This document shows, in pieces, positions 6,185 to 17,090 of a stretch of DNA of 17,090 nt. Positions within the stretch are counted from its first letter, which is position 1. The number at the start of each line of letters is the position of its first letter. Source of the stretch: Echinostoma caproni (Eukaryota > Platyhelminthes > Trematoda > Plagiorchiida > Echinostomatidae); contig UZAN01040967.1 in the NCBI GenBank assembly GCA_900618425.1, positions 49,273-66,362 of the forward strand, written 5' to 3'. Under the pieces are notes generated by a model. It was not told the origin of the DNA. It did not search any database and worked only from the letters and a program-made list of their open reading frames with translations. A program made the translations under genes and the position numbers.

Positions 6185-9100
6185 CTCGCGGTTGAGACAT
6201 ACAACTATGATCTCGAAAAAAAGAGAAATGTGCTTGTATTTTTGTGTGACATTTGGCGTAAAAACGCGATTGCGAATGTCCATATGGTTTACTATTTTCT
6301 CTTACACAACGCATTTACCTGGTGTTATTAGTCATTATGTGACAAGGCCGTCAAAGAAGCGAATAATGCAACTAACAAATGTCGGGACGAGAACACGTTT
6401 TGGAACCTTCCATTTATTCAAGTGAACAACCTTTTAGTATGCTCATATCAGGATGAAAATATTTCTTCGGGGATAATGGATATATTGGTGATAGGAGTTT
6501 AAATGTTTGAGCCTAACGTGCGTGTCTTAATTCAAATACCTGTTATATCCGATATAGCCTGTCCCACTCCGTAATCCGAGTCAAGTACTTGAGATTGGTT
6601 AGCGATCACTAATATACTCTTAAACTCATTTGTTCGAGTTGTGTAGGAGCACTGTCGAAAAATAACTAAAGCACAATGAAAAAATGCTCTTCCCTGACGA
6701 CTGCATCTAGCGGTCAATTGTAGTATTTTGGAGTGAACCAATGGTAAGAGAATGACGGTTGTTATGCAATGTATATCCATATTCACATTTTCTTATATTT
6801 GTGTAATCAATAGCCCCCATTCACTTAATACAATACAATGCTGTCTATCTGGACGCGACAAGTTTAGACGTTTCAACCACAAACCTGTTTGCATTTCACT
6901 TAATGGAGAGAGTACCTCTCTATTTGGGAAAAGTAATTGAACAGACTTGAGACAAACTGGCATCACAAAATACAATGAATTACCATAAAACTGCTTATGC
7001 CCGATAACCACAAAAGATTTGAAAACGCCTGTTTTGATAATTCTCTTTTGGCAAGGTATTTTCTACTTCTGACTTCAAAATGACGAGATAAAGCACCTCA
7101 CTAGCTGCTAATTTAGTTTTGATAATTTCACGGTCATCAAAGATAAACACGGTTTCTTTAACGGAATGAAACAAGCAACCGATATTTCAAAGGCATAGTT
7201 TATCGACAAAATCATCGGCAGGTTGACCACAGTTAAGTAATTCCATTTGTATCTGATTTTAGAATGACAAAAGGCAAATCAATCGGAAGTGATCACTAGC
7301 CACAGAATCCCTTTATTGCAGCACAAAGTAGTTATTGTGGGTAACGTGATCACACAGAAATATCATCCACGTACCGCGCGTGGTGTACAGATCACTGTCT
7401 TTGAGGAATGACTGGAAATAACGGTTTTCAAGTGAATACGTGAATTCGTCCTGGGAATTCGGTTCCAGTGTAAATCCCATGATCAAGACACCCTTTTGTT
7501 GACAGATTTATTCGGGAAAACTGAAATAAAACAGTTGTTTTAATTTATTTAAAGGAAAATTTTAGTCCCATATTACCAATTTGCATATAACTGCACAGCT
7601 ATTCAATTGTTTCTCTGGTGGGGAAATTTGTGAACAACAAAGTAATGGACAATGAGAGTACAGTTCGATCGACTAAGTTTAGTTCACGAATTCGGTTTAT
7701 AAAAGTGACTTTCTGTACAACGCTGTGTTTTACCAACAGAAATCGAATATGTTCTAATAATTCGGCCAAGCATTTTGCCACAGGCAAGTTACTCGTATAT
7801 TATTGAGCGATCGAAAGGGGACTCTGTATATGTGAAACGTCATTATCTCTTGGAAACACAATGCAATTTGAGATACGCGTGCACGATGGTGTTGCTGGAA
7901 GCAATTATTAGTATTATTATGTTCAGGAGTAGTAACAAACACGGCGCTGTGTACTATTTTCACCAGAAATCTATACCACAAAACAGTGTAAAAACTCCAC
8001 TGTTGATCGAAATTGTTTTTATCATTGAATCAAAATTGTCGAAAATTGAGGCTGCTGCAAGTATTGACTGAATTGGTGCAACCGAACTCTCATTTTGGAA
8101 ATTGATTTCAGTTTTCAGTGCCGTGTGTGTTTATCAGTTGTTATCGGTGAGGGGTATTTATTGGGAAATTTATCTTTCATTGCACAGATATGTTGCATCT
8201 GATGTGGGACAATATCTATGTCTACTCCAGTAAATGAGGCTTGAACCACTACGAATTGGGAGCAATAAATGTGCTGAAAGTCAGGGTTTTGCACGAGATT
8301 GATTACTACCTGAATTTAGGTGTGCAACGGTTCCTTTAAACGTAGTTCATAAAATGGCTTTATCAAGGTAGGATTTCTGTACTTTGGTAGGTCAAAGTGA
8401 AGAAGAACCGCTTGCAATGAGCACTTTAATTACAAACAGAATATTCGGGGTGGAAATAATTTAATTGAGAATGAAAAATGCAATTGGGCCAAAATGGTTC
8501 TCCATGATTCAAACAGTATGCTTCAAGGAAATTGCAGTGTGCAGTGTAATCGATGCAAGAACAGGAATGTGCTCAACATTGTGAAGGTTGTGGACTATCT
8601 GATTCATCCCATCGGTGATTTTTAAAAAATCAAGATAATTTTATAAAATTAAGGAGTTCAGGGATAATATTTACATTTCCGCTTGCAACATGAGTGGTAT
8701 CTGAAACTGAGTGGAGTTGAAATCACCCCTATTCCGAAGTATTGATAGGAAAGGCTGATTTCAATTGAGATTGCTCACAAATCGATCAAACTTTCACCAT
8801 TCATTTCTCTCTCTGTCTCTCCAGAGTACAGAAATATGTAGGAAGGAAAACCGAACTGCATGTAAACTATTTGAGTGACGGAGGAGTGATAAATGAGAAT
8901 TAAAAAGGGCTTAAAATAATGCCTCTCTTGTAGCTCATCACGCTGAGCTGATTCAGGTGCGACCTTGTCTTGAATTACACAAATCACATAAATGATTGAA
9001 ATTAGTCAGTATGACTTTGTTCAGTTGAACGGATTCGAGGTGTCAAAAACTGTTGACTTGTCATCCATCATACTATAATGATTTTTCACGTAGAGCATTC

Positions 9101-10438
9101 CAATAATGGCAGCATGTTGTCTTATTTCAAAATTTGGTCCAGGCTTTTTGAAGATATAGCAACAACGGTTACTGAAATATCGATTAGGTGAATAAAGTTC
9201 ATTTTCATAGGTATAAGAGCTTGATATAATAATATATTTTGCTTACACGTTTATCAATGCGCAAACAAAACAAACGGAATGAAGCCGTGGTTCTCCAGTT
9301 GGATACTTTTCAACAATTTTCAGCATTTTGCATTCTGAGTTTTTACAAATTTGCTTCGAAAGATTCAGCTTGCTTCATAACATTTTACGTCAAACACCAT
9401 GGTGTGAATTATTTGAACCGCGTACGAAGTGGTAACTATAGAGACTGGTACTCACTTTTCTCGCGAGGCCACGTTGCAAAATGTGAACATTATATAATAA
9501 GTTTTATACACCACAGCCTGGTGCATTTGAATGTATTCATGAATAAAAAAGTTTAGTAGTGAACATTCCGTTTTGTGTAATGTTTATTCCGGTTGTCGAA
9601 TGGAACCCTTTTGTATTCACTGAGAAATTCCACAGTGACCGAATAAACTCTTCGTCAGATAAACAAGAGAAGGAGTCCAAACCCAGAAACTAAATATCCT
9701 TGTTTCACTTTTGCGGATTGTCTACGAATACCATATCCACCAGATCCACCGCACATTATCCCGGAGAAATAAAACACTGGGCCGGTTTGTGCAAACCATT
9801 CTCAGAAAATATAGAAAAAAATCACTAGGATTCGTTTAGTTTGTATAACGAGATGAATACCAACATTAAACGCATTTGATATTCATTGAAAGGAAGATGT
9901 TGTAGCAAGCGAGAGAGAGAGAAAAACTGGATTTCTACACCTCTAGTGCAAAGCATTTTGAGAAATCTCAGACAATGAAGATGAGTTCCGCGCCTATCAT
10001 CCATCACACCAATATTTTTGAATTTTTGAACAGGTAACGACTTTGCGTTCTTTTTCAGTCATACCAAGCATTCCGTTACCTACTAAAATCAGAGTTGGTG
10101 AGTGGAACAAAGCACCCATGCGGACTGTAAGCGGTTAAGTCACAAGTGAAATCAACAGTACAGCTGAACTGAAAGTTTTGTTTTTTGACAAATACAACTT
10201 ATTGTATTTTGTAATTCAGTACATATGTAACCTGTTGAAAAATTCATTTAAGATATATTTTTGTTCATACTGAATACTTTTACCGAACTTGTGGTGATCG
10301 TATCATAAGCAAGAGAATGAGACCCGTTTGTGCTGTATGTCAATCATTTGTTCGACTCTTTCTACCCAAATCCGATGTCCGTTGAGGAAGCTACATATGT
10401 TGACCATCCGTCATCGGTCTAACTGGGATTGATTTGAT
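6185..10438. other. long intron-like or intergenic stretch
   Basis: Over 4 kb without a coding segment I can support. Several open frames of 60-105 codons occur on both strands (for example 7775-8071 and 9239-9556). They lack family motifs, have no convincing splice context and match what AT-rich sequence gives by chance. If the exon at 6106 is real, this would be its first intron. Short CT and GA runs are at about 8805-8822 and 9910-9922. Confidence 0.35.
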
Positions 10439-10518
10439 TTTCGCAATGGAACGAAGCAATTTCGTTTCAGGCTGAACTGTCGCATCGTGATTCACATCCC
10501 CTCAAGCTTCGGTGACGA

Positions 10519-10602
10519 CAATTTGTCTACCTGGGCTCCAAAATCAGGGCAGTGATTCCAAGAGCTGCCCTGGCGGGCATGAATCAGCGTGTAGAGAATA
10601 AG
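10519..10602 (+). pseudogene. possible non-LTR retrotransposon reverse transcriptase remnant (YLGS motif)
   Basis: The plus strand frame from 10519 reads QFVYLGSKI and then, after an apparent deletion, IPRAALAGMNQ. The F-V-Y-L-G-S-x-I block, followed by an R-x-A-x-A-x-x-x-L/M-N helix, occurs C-terminal to the catalytic domain in many RTE/CR1/Jockey-like reverse transcriptases. There is an in-frame stop two codons before it and no continuous coding sequence either side, so it would be a fossil. The match is short, so chance similarity remains possible. Confidence 0.33.
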
Positions 10603-10890
10603 TCTCAAGGACCGTTAATTTCAAACACATGCATGTTACGCGGAGAACATCCGTAGAAACAGTAATGTAAGAAAGCCCCACTGCAATGTGTGTTTTGTGA
10701 GAAAATAAGGTTGACTTGATAAAATGTTTGCAAGAAATCTAACATTTAATCCCATTTTTTATAGGGCTCCCCAAATTGATCAATATATTTCCAAGCACTT
10801 TATTCCTAAAGACTAAAGCTCTTTAATTGACTGTTCACTTGATGATTTATTTATTTGATGAATAACCGGACGGTGTTCAGATTTATTTTA
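10603..10890. other. non-coding stretch between two RT-like remnants
   Basis: No motif is recognised. It could be decayed retroelement sequence given its two flanks, but nothing in it shows that directly. Confidence 0.25.
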
Positions 10891-11001
10891 GCAGAATATC
10901 GCACCGTAAATTCGCCACTAGGTGCACCCCACGTGCACATTTGCGCACAGATTGTAGTCGTTGTTTATGCCGGTGATGTGGTTTTAGCTTTTTGTTTTTA
11001 A
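10891..11001 (+). pseudogene. possible reverse transcriptase catalytic-motif remnant (YAGD for YADD)
   Basis: A short open frame ending in TAA (10999-11001) reads VVVVYAGDVVLAF at about 10954-10992. Reverse transcriptases of LINEs carry [FY]ADD followed by hydrophobic residues and preceded by a hydrophobic beta strand. This one has the first catalytic aspartate replaced by glycine (GGT at 10972-10974), which would abolish activity. It lies downstream of the YLGS-like block, the reverse of the normal order, so the two may be from different or rearranged insertions. Confidence 0.3.
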
Positions 11002-11520
11002 AATAAGTTTCCTTTCAGATTTAAACCTCACGTGCATCGTTTATCCTCAAACCAAAGGAACTATACAAGTTTATCCATCACAGTGACAGTCATACGTAAA
11101 TACTACTTATTCTTCTGCTTATTCTTTTATTCACATCACGTGACTGAGTAAATGCTCTCTGATCCTTCAGTATGTATGTTGGGGAAGCTACAACCAAGTT
11201 TTCGCCCTGTTTCGTATCGAGGCTTGATCTTGGACACTATATTTGGGTGCTTGCCGTTCAAGAGAACAAGGAATGAAATAAGAGCTCCGCGGTTCTCTGT
11301 TTTAAGTATCTACTTACGTGTTACTTAAAACAATAATATCATAAAAAGCTTGATTCTGATCGATAAATTGAATTACAGTTATCTTCTTTTTGTGTTTAGA
11401 GATATTACACCGATTAGTTATTATCTAAAGTAATGATAAAGTGGAATTGGCTCAGTTTTATTCATGCTTTATTATTGTAAATGTCTGTCTTTTTCTTTCT
11501 TTTTTATTTGTTGAATATGT
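11002..11520. other. AT-rich non-coding stretch
   Basis: Nothing recognised. A T-rich run (TTTTCTTTCTTTTTTATTTG) at about 11490-11510 precedes the GC-rich repeat at 11545. Confidence 0.3.
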
Positions 11521-11544
11521 AAATGTACAGCAAACATTCAGGAA

Positions 11545-11640
11545 GGGGGGCAGCGGCTGCCTGGAAAGACAGGCGGCGATGCAGCGGTTCAAACCCGGGA
11601 CTTATAGGTCACAATTTAGTGACCCAACCACTTGGTGTTA
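11545..11640 (+). repeat. GC-rich SINE-like remnant with B-box
   Basis: A B-box-like GGTTCAAACCC (11586-11596) follows a GC-rich stretch containing the hairpin GCCTG-GAAAGA-CAGGC, about where an anticodon arm would be. Downstream is a perfect 6-bp inverted repeat, GGTCAC-AATTTA-GTGACC. Base composition is clearly richer in G and C than the AT-rich DNA on the left. No good A-box is visible, so it is called only as a probable repeat. Confidence 0.32.
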
Positions 11641-12299
11641 TGTGAAACGTTGACACACTAGTAACCATGGCAACCGTAAACACTTTGGGACCATCAGATA
11701 ACATTTTGGAATCATCAGAAGTGCGTACATAAAAGTGCATTCAGAGTGGCGTAGGGTACCGGGCTGTGACATGCAATCCGAACGTTATTCCGGTGGTTTC
11801 GCCTTTGTTAGGCCACAGCAAAATGTACGGCTGACTGCGCTGGTCAGTCGTGCAGTCGGCACTCCAATCCATGTCACGGGCAAGCACGCTAGGAGATTTG
11901 TTGCCCCGTATGACTGAATGATTCATTATAAATGACCGAGTATCAGCTCAGTCCATCACAAATGAGTGTTCAGGCGAGTTCAGTGATGGATTTGTCAGAC
12001 ACAACTGAATGCGGAGGGGCCTGCAGATGTGGTTAGAGCAAATTGTCAATGAGGTTGAAGATAAGTGTTATCACTCGAACCGAGAGTTTCCTAGTGATGC
12101 GTCGATGTCTTCTAAATCCTTGTGCGATAAAGATTGGTGAATTTGGTTGAGATCGATTTGGCTTATAATTCTCTTTGAACCCATGATCAACACTTGAATA
12201 TTTAGTCCGAGGACTCCTATCTCTTTGAAATGGTAGTATTGATGTCTTTCTATTTTGAAAAGAGGGGTTGTAAACCTAACCACTAAAGACAGTTAAGAC
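11641..12299. other. mixed-composition stretch, possible decayed repeat
   Basis: The first part (to about 11930) is GC-richer and open on both strands without a recognised family. An 8-bp inverted repeat, TCCATCAC/GTGATGGA, is at 11952-11959 and 11983-11990. No exon with splice signals is supported. Confidence 0.3.
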
Positions 12300-12327
12300 A
12301 TTCGGATTTGGTTTATCCAATCCGAAT
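12300..12327. repeat. 9-bp perfect inverted repeat, hairpin-forming
   Basis: ATTCGGATT (12300-12308) and AATCCGAAT (12319-12327) are exact reverse complements around a 10-base loop. The right arm overlaps the start of ATTGGTGAATTTGG (12326-12339), a 14-base exact direct repeat of 12133-12146. No function is evident. Confidence 0.5.
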
Positions 12328-14534
12328 TGGTGAATTTGGGTTGCTGCAAAAGCTTTCCCATAGTCAAACTTGGTTTGTATAGCACCAATCGTCTGGATCT
12401 AATCACAATTTAATTGCCTGGAAAAATGTTTGCAAATTGATAAAAGGTAACACATTCAATCCAGTAGCTAACCCATCAACTTATTCACTGGGGCGCCATC
12501 TCCTCCTTAAATACGATTAGCCCCAAAACACGTTCCTTAAAACAGTGAGTGATCGTTTTTGTTAACTGACACCCAACGGGTAAAAGTTGATGATGGATGA
12601 CTGGATTACTCCAATATGTTTATTTCAAATTACGACGAAAATATCCGATCTTGTGGTTAAAAGACCCGTAAAAGTACGAAAAACATCAGTATGAGAATCT
12701 GTTTGTTTGGTGTTATAGTTAGTGCCGATTAACGTCTGTTCCGACTGTTTCGTTGACCTTTGTGCACAATACAAAGAGAAGGTAAACTGGAACCACTGCT
12801 CGTGTACAACAGGACTTACAGATTAAAGCTACCAAAATTTGATCACATAATCCAGGTAATTACCGTAATAATCAAAGTTGATAAAAAGGCTCTTTCAAAA
12901 TGACAGTAAACAGTTATGTCAACAGTTGTTTGTTGTCAATATGCAGAACTTTTAATTATGACTGCATCATGAAGCTGGGCAATGTCTTTTGTAAACATTC
13001 CATCACAAGTTCAAGTGGTTTGTTGGCTGGCCTTGTTCTGTTCGTGTGCTTTTCCACTCACATCAACCCTTCGTTGAGGACGTCTTGGTTGATCCTCCAC
13101 ACAGTTAACAAAGCTGAACTAGCCCAGAACTGACACAAACTCAGTCCGGCGTGGTCTTTAGATCTGTTATCAAGTCGAAACCCGATCTGTAGTTGTCTGC
13201 ATAATTTTCTTCCTCATTCGCGTCGGCAGGTACACGTTTTCCCGTTCATTGTACTAATTCACGGAGCTTTTCAAGAAGATCAAAACCTCGCACAAATATT
13301 TAGCGTTTTCAGGTCGGGCTTGAACTAGGCTACTAAATATTCACGCGTGTTTCAAATAATATTTGCATTTCACCTTAAAGTATATGTAAACATTTAGGTG
13401 TCGGAAGACTTGCATGTTGTATTATTTCATGAAGTTATATTTATTGTGACAGGCCTGTGGCGTATCGCCCGTTCTTGGTTGATTCACCACAGAATGTGGA
13501 AAAAACAATGCGTCTTGAATAGCGATGTACAAATGCAACTGTTAACCTACTTTTGTATAGGATGGAATTCGCTTTTTGAAAACCAAACAGTTATCACGTT
13601 CACCGAATACCGAAAAACAAGAATGTGATTAGCCAATGCGATATCAGCCCTTAGGATGATGGTGAAACGAACTGAGATGCAGTTCATCTAGTGTAATTCT
13701 TCAGTTACCAACATTGGAGAACTAAATGACCTTGGGTCACCATAGAGCATTCATGTTGGGATAAATGAGTGTTGTTTTCTATGTGTTACTGAGATGTTAT
13801 CGAAACGTTCAACGATCCGTTGTAAATGCATTAGGTCCTTGCTGTTGAATCAAAGAGGAACCCGAAAGCGCAAATTATTGATTATATCTGACAACAGTTC
13901 AAGCGGAGCTCAATTCATCCCAAGTGTGTACGATTTACTGAATGAAGTGAAGATTGTGCGTGCAAGTGAAACTACTAATATGTGAACGAGAGCTTGTTGA
14001 AATCCGTATTTATTCTCAATTAACTCACGGGAATCTCCTGTTTATCAGGATTCGGGTAAAACGACGTAATGAAAAATTTGAACGGGAAGTTGTACGACAT
14101 GTTGTGATGTAAACCCTCAAAGAGTGTGTAAATTGAAGTTGCGCTGATACCAGAGGTCTTCAAACATTTTTCAGGTGACCGTCTTTAGAGTGTCACCACA
14201 AAATTAGGAAATAGGTTTTTAAGCAACTGAGTTAAATCCGCCTACGAATTACGTAACCACAAACGGTGAGCCAAGGAAAATCACCTGAGGATCGAAAAGC
14301 GCGATGAATAAGACGGATTGATTGACAGAGCCCAACCAATGGAGTTATTTGACTCGTGAAAATTTCAGTAGCCTCCTTAGGCTTCGAATCCACGCATCGG
14401 TTATCCAAATAAGAAACAATCAGTGCAGCAGCGTAGGTGACAACAGTGCGCTGTTTTGAAACCCATGGAGGGTACCGAAGTTTTCATTATTCAACCTGCT
14501 AAGTGGCGTTTTTGCTAGTCCTACTGTTCTGAAG
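12328..14534. other. long intron-like or intergenic stretch
   Basis: No gene is supported. Open frames at 12900-13133 and 13398-13628 (plus) have no recognisable family. A loosely similar segment occurs in both (TCTTGGTTGAT followed by CCACA, near 13083 and 13471), perhaps from an old repeat. If the exons at 6106 and 14535 belong together, this is intron. Confidence 0.3.
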
Positions 14535-14758
14535 CACTACTTACATTTGTGATTAGTACGCACAACGATGCCATTGGTGGTAATTTTCAAGGGTCAAAAC
14601 TGGAAAAACGACCTGTTAGAGCGAATTGCCGTGTTCAGTATGGTAACTTCAGGAATGCGCATCTACTGTTGCGTTGTTTCTTTAACTATCCCGTGTGTGG
14701 GAATTCTGAAGTCTCGTTCCAAATGCTAGTTCAGCAGTGCCGTGACAGTTATTCATAA
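14535..14758 (+). CDS. candidate terminal exon, cysteine-containing, weakly Kunitz-like
   Basis: After a moderate pyrimidine tract and TCTGAAG, a phase-1-compatible acceptor, an open frame runs to TAA at 14756-14758. Four cysteines occur with spacing C-x15-C-x6-C-x13-C. Kunitz inhibitor domains (BPTI fold) have C-x15-C-x7-C-x12-C for cysteines 2-5 and the same overall distance. Here CRVQYGNF, CFFNYPVCGN and a following F and QQCR resemble the Kunitz CR-x-x-F/Y, C-x-x-F-x-Y-x-x-C-x-GN and F-x-x-x-x-x-C pattern, shifted by one residue. The first and last Kunitz cysteines and the reactive-site region are missing, so the fold is doubtful. It could be a diverged secreted peptide joined to the signal exon at 6106, a pseudo-exon, or chance. 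Confidence 0.22.
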
Positions 14759-16978
14759 TACAGAACTATCCTCATCCAGGCACCGTCTTCCGGACATATA
14801 TCACTTTTAACAGTCTCAGCTTATCTATTGAGATGAATGGTATTTTCATCGACACAAGTGTTTTTTTATCCACAGATGCCCGATTTAGCAGCTGATCCTT
14901 ACTTCTGTGTGTTCAATATCCCATGTCTTTCATTTGAGTCCTGTAGAACACGAATCTTGGTAGCTTGCTTGTTTGTGCTGCATAAACTAGAAAAAACGAA
15001 TCCACATGTTCTAAGTTTGGGAATCTAGAATCACCAAAGCAAAAGAGTGCAACAGGCAAATTCATTTCTGGAACAGTGTGCGCTACTTTGGATGCAATAA
15101 AATTCCACAAACTGGGTCGTGGAAGCAATAATTACTTTCATGCGACGGTAACCATTCCGTATTACCTGACCAAAATGTTTACACGAGAATCCGGGGGACA
15201 AATTCCTTTCCCCAGAGTATCAAAGCAAACTGATGAATCACTAAGCTGAACCCGATGGTTGAAAGTTTGTTTGCCAGGTAAATGAAGACAGAAAGAAATA
15301 CAGACTGCGACGGTATGCATGATTCAGTCTGTGCGTCGATTCCCAGCAGAAAAGTTCTGTTCTTTTAAGGGATAAAATGTGATACACCGGAAGACGATGA
15401 TGCTTCCACCTGGTACAGGTCTTTCCCTGATACATAAAAATCCGCTGTTGTTTGTTATTGCTTATCAGTAAACTCCGACATGACTCATGAAATTGCTGGA
15501 TGAAAAACAATCACGTTTTTCAGGTGTGGGTATTTCCATCTTACTAACGAACCAAAATAAAAAAATTATCAAGGTGCGCGTACATGAATGGATGCGTTAT
15601 CACGTATTTACTCAGTTCAACTCATCCGTACACAATAGCTTTATATTATTTGAACGACAGCCAGTAAAAGAACCCCGGGATACTCAAAACTAAACTACAT
15701 TTTACTTGAGCAATGCAAATATTGTTTGATGCTAATCCGAACATAAAACTAAGAATTCAAACAAGTTATCGCAAAACACTTGAGGGGGACAGATGATGGC
15801 AGGCAATGCGGTGATTATCGATAACGGTGACCAGTTTTGTCTGTTTGCAGAACAACCGTGTTAGGCTCTCAACCTGGAACAGGTAGTTGCATAAAACGTG
15901 ATACTGCAATCACTGATTTTACTGTCGAACACGCAGACAGGCTAATCGTTTTATCTACTTCTACTGCATTTTGTGATGAGCGATGGACATTTTTTCACGG
16001 AGGAAGTCGTCGTAAAAATGACAGTTAGAATCAGAATCCTCAATAAAGTCGTTCCTGTTGGGAAAAACGTAGCAGGAACACTGGTTATGCGTAAATCATT
16101 CTCTCATTTGATGAATCAATCACATTGCTCTCATTACCTGTTCTTCAATTGCAAAATTCTATTCCACACACACACGGTCCGTTTCTACACCACATTGATT
16201 GCTAAACGGAGAGTGCAAATTGTTTGCTCCTGGCTGTCATTCGTCTCTCCATACAAACTCAACGGTACTAGGCTCTCTTTCTGTTGAATAGATATTATAC
16301 CTCTCTTCAGTGCGGATCAGTTTGAGGGAACTCGTAAACCGCAGCTAATGAAAATGCCTCTGAAATATTGTGAACAAAGATTAGACCATCGGTTTGGTTA
16401 TGAGCCACGTATTTCAACTCAACGGAGGTGAGACCGGAATCGGCTAAACGGTAGTGCGTGTCTGTCCACAACCATGAGTTTCTGTCTACCATCGGAAAAT
16501 AATGGACTACTTGGCTTTCCAATGTAAAAAAATGGTTCATTTTCCGGGTCGTTCTGTTAAATCCTCGGGTGTGTAGTGCCATAAGCTAGCACCGCGTCTG
16601 CAATTACAAACCATCATTCGGGTATACACACGTATCAACACACCGATACGAGTTTTCGTGTTGAGTGTAGGGGCTTGNGCTTGCACCAACTTCCCTTCAG
16701 CATCAATCCCATCCCCTTCATCCTCTCTTTACTGCCACGGAACTTTTGCGCTTTGTGACTCCGGGGATTGATTTATCTTATGCTCTAGACAGACTAAATC
16801 ACGGAGTTGATCAACTGCTACTCGTCAGGCTGTTCGATAATAACCAAACTTTAGTTCACACGATCGTCAGCCTGCTCGGATCACGATCCGATTGAACGGG
16901 TCCAGCCTCACAGGGAGCACTTGGTGAGGGGAGAAAGGATCGAATGGATAAACGGACAGCATTAGAGTGAGACCGATC
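14759..16978. other. non-coding or unrecognised stretch
   Basis: Open frames on both strands (15241-15510 minus, 15973-16287 plus, 16307-16582 minus) show no family motif. From about 16600 the composition becomes GC-richer with C-rich patches, and inverted repeats occur (TCAACAC/GTGTTGA at 16635-16664, CGGATC-AC-GATCCG near 16878). A promoter or 5' flank of a gene outside the window is possible but not shown. Confidence 0.3.
16678..16678. other. ambiguous base (N)
   Basis: One undetermined base in a GGGGCTTGNGCTTG context, the only N in the window. It reflects unresolved consensus or read conflict rather than biology. Confidence 0.95.
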
Positions 16979-17005
16979 GACTGACTGACTGACTGAGTGA
17001 GTGAG
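16979..17005 (+). repeat. GACT/GAGT tetranucleotide microsatellite
   Basis: Four GACT units are followed by two GAGT units and GAG, then ACTCACACACACC. The GTGAG/CTCAC parts are complementary and could form a small hairpin. A related GTGAGTGAGTG patch is present near 1045. Confidence 0.8.
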
Positions 17006-17090
17006 ACTCACACACACCAGTCGCATGATCGCAGTTAGGACAGCCGTGGATGAACACCTGAACGAGTCATTCCAACTCTCCCCTCCACCC

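Noticed and set aside
6680..6715. CTGACGACTGC, resembling a hammerhead core start
   Set aside because: No pairing stem II and no GAAA at the right distance follow it.
9239..9556. 105-codon plus-strand open frame, the longest in the middle region
   Set aside because: No recognisable motif, no splice or promoter context, and AT-rich composition.
2281..10622. AGGACCGTTAAT at both about 2281 and about 10611
   Set aside because: A 12-base match is expected by chance several times in a window this size, and the flanks do not align.
16307..16582. 91-codon minus-strand open frame
   Set aside because: It reads reasonably like a protein, but no family motif or consistent splice signals could be found, and several other frames of this length are clearly chance.
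16820..16850. Minus-strand CTGACGAGTAGCAG, resembling a hammerhead core start
   Set aside because: No complementary stem II strand followed by GAAA, so only the seven-base box matches.
1..17090. CRISPR arrays, rRNA, functional tRNA genes, prokaryotic operons
   Set aside because: No spaced direct repeats, no rRNA-like conserved blocks, no fully pairing tRNA cloverleaf, and no ribosome-binding-site or operon structure were seen.

Overview
The window looks like a piece of a flatworm genome, most likely a trematode (fluke). Long stretches carry no convincing genes, the few coding segments are isolated exons with spliceosomal donor and acceptor signals, and the repeats are tRNA-headed SINEs. Several repeats carry the small Schistosoma-type (Sm-alpha-like) hammerhead ribozyme, which is the strongest taxonomic clue. 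There are no operons, ribosome binding sites or other prokaryotic features. Species and genus cannot be resolved from the sequence alone.

Layout. Positions 1-400 hold a tRNA-like SINE head. At 545-769 on the minus strand is a clean 75-codon internal exon of a lengsin / glutamine-synthetase-fold protein, and its flanking exons are not visible. A 14-bp palindrome with an E-box core lies at 1182-1195. A second tRNA-derived SINE with an A-rich (AAATA)n-type tail spans about 1613-1875. From 2480 to 3950 there is a cluster of hammerhead-ribozyme retroposons: one on the minus strand (2480-2613), a 5'-truncated plus-strand relative (2646-2686), a plus-strand copy with A and B boxes and a decayed ribozyme (2723-2880), and a plus-strand copy at 3826-3933. 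This last copy has an intact catalytic core and is bracketed by a perfect 14-bp target-site duplication. Another tRNA-like SINE is at 4572-4737.

The middle and right part (about 4.7-17 kb) is mostly intron-like or intergenic sequence. On the plus strand at 6106-6178 there is a plausible first exon encoding a signal peptide, ending at a phase-1 GTAAGT donor and preceded by paired CCAAT boxes. A weakly Kunitz-like, cysteine-containing open segment at 14535-14758 has a compatible phase-1 acceptor and could belong to the same gene, but this is speculative. Around 10.5-11.0 kb are probable reverse-transcriptase fossils. The last few hundred bases are GC-richer, contain a GACT/GAGT microsatellite, and include one ambiguous base.

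Functionally the window shows two possible host genes in opposite orientation (lengsin-like on minus, secreted peptide on plus) in retroposon-rich DNA. The best-supported unusual content is the family of hammerhead retroposons, with at least two tail types and two different self-complementary helix III sequences.
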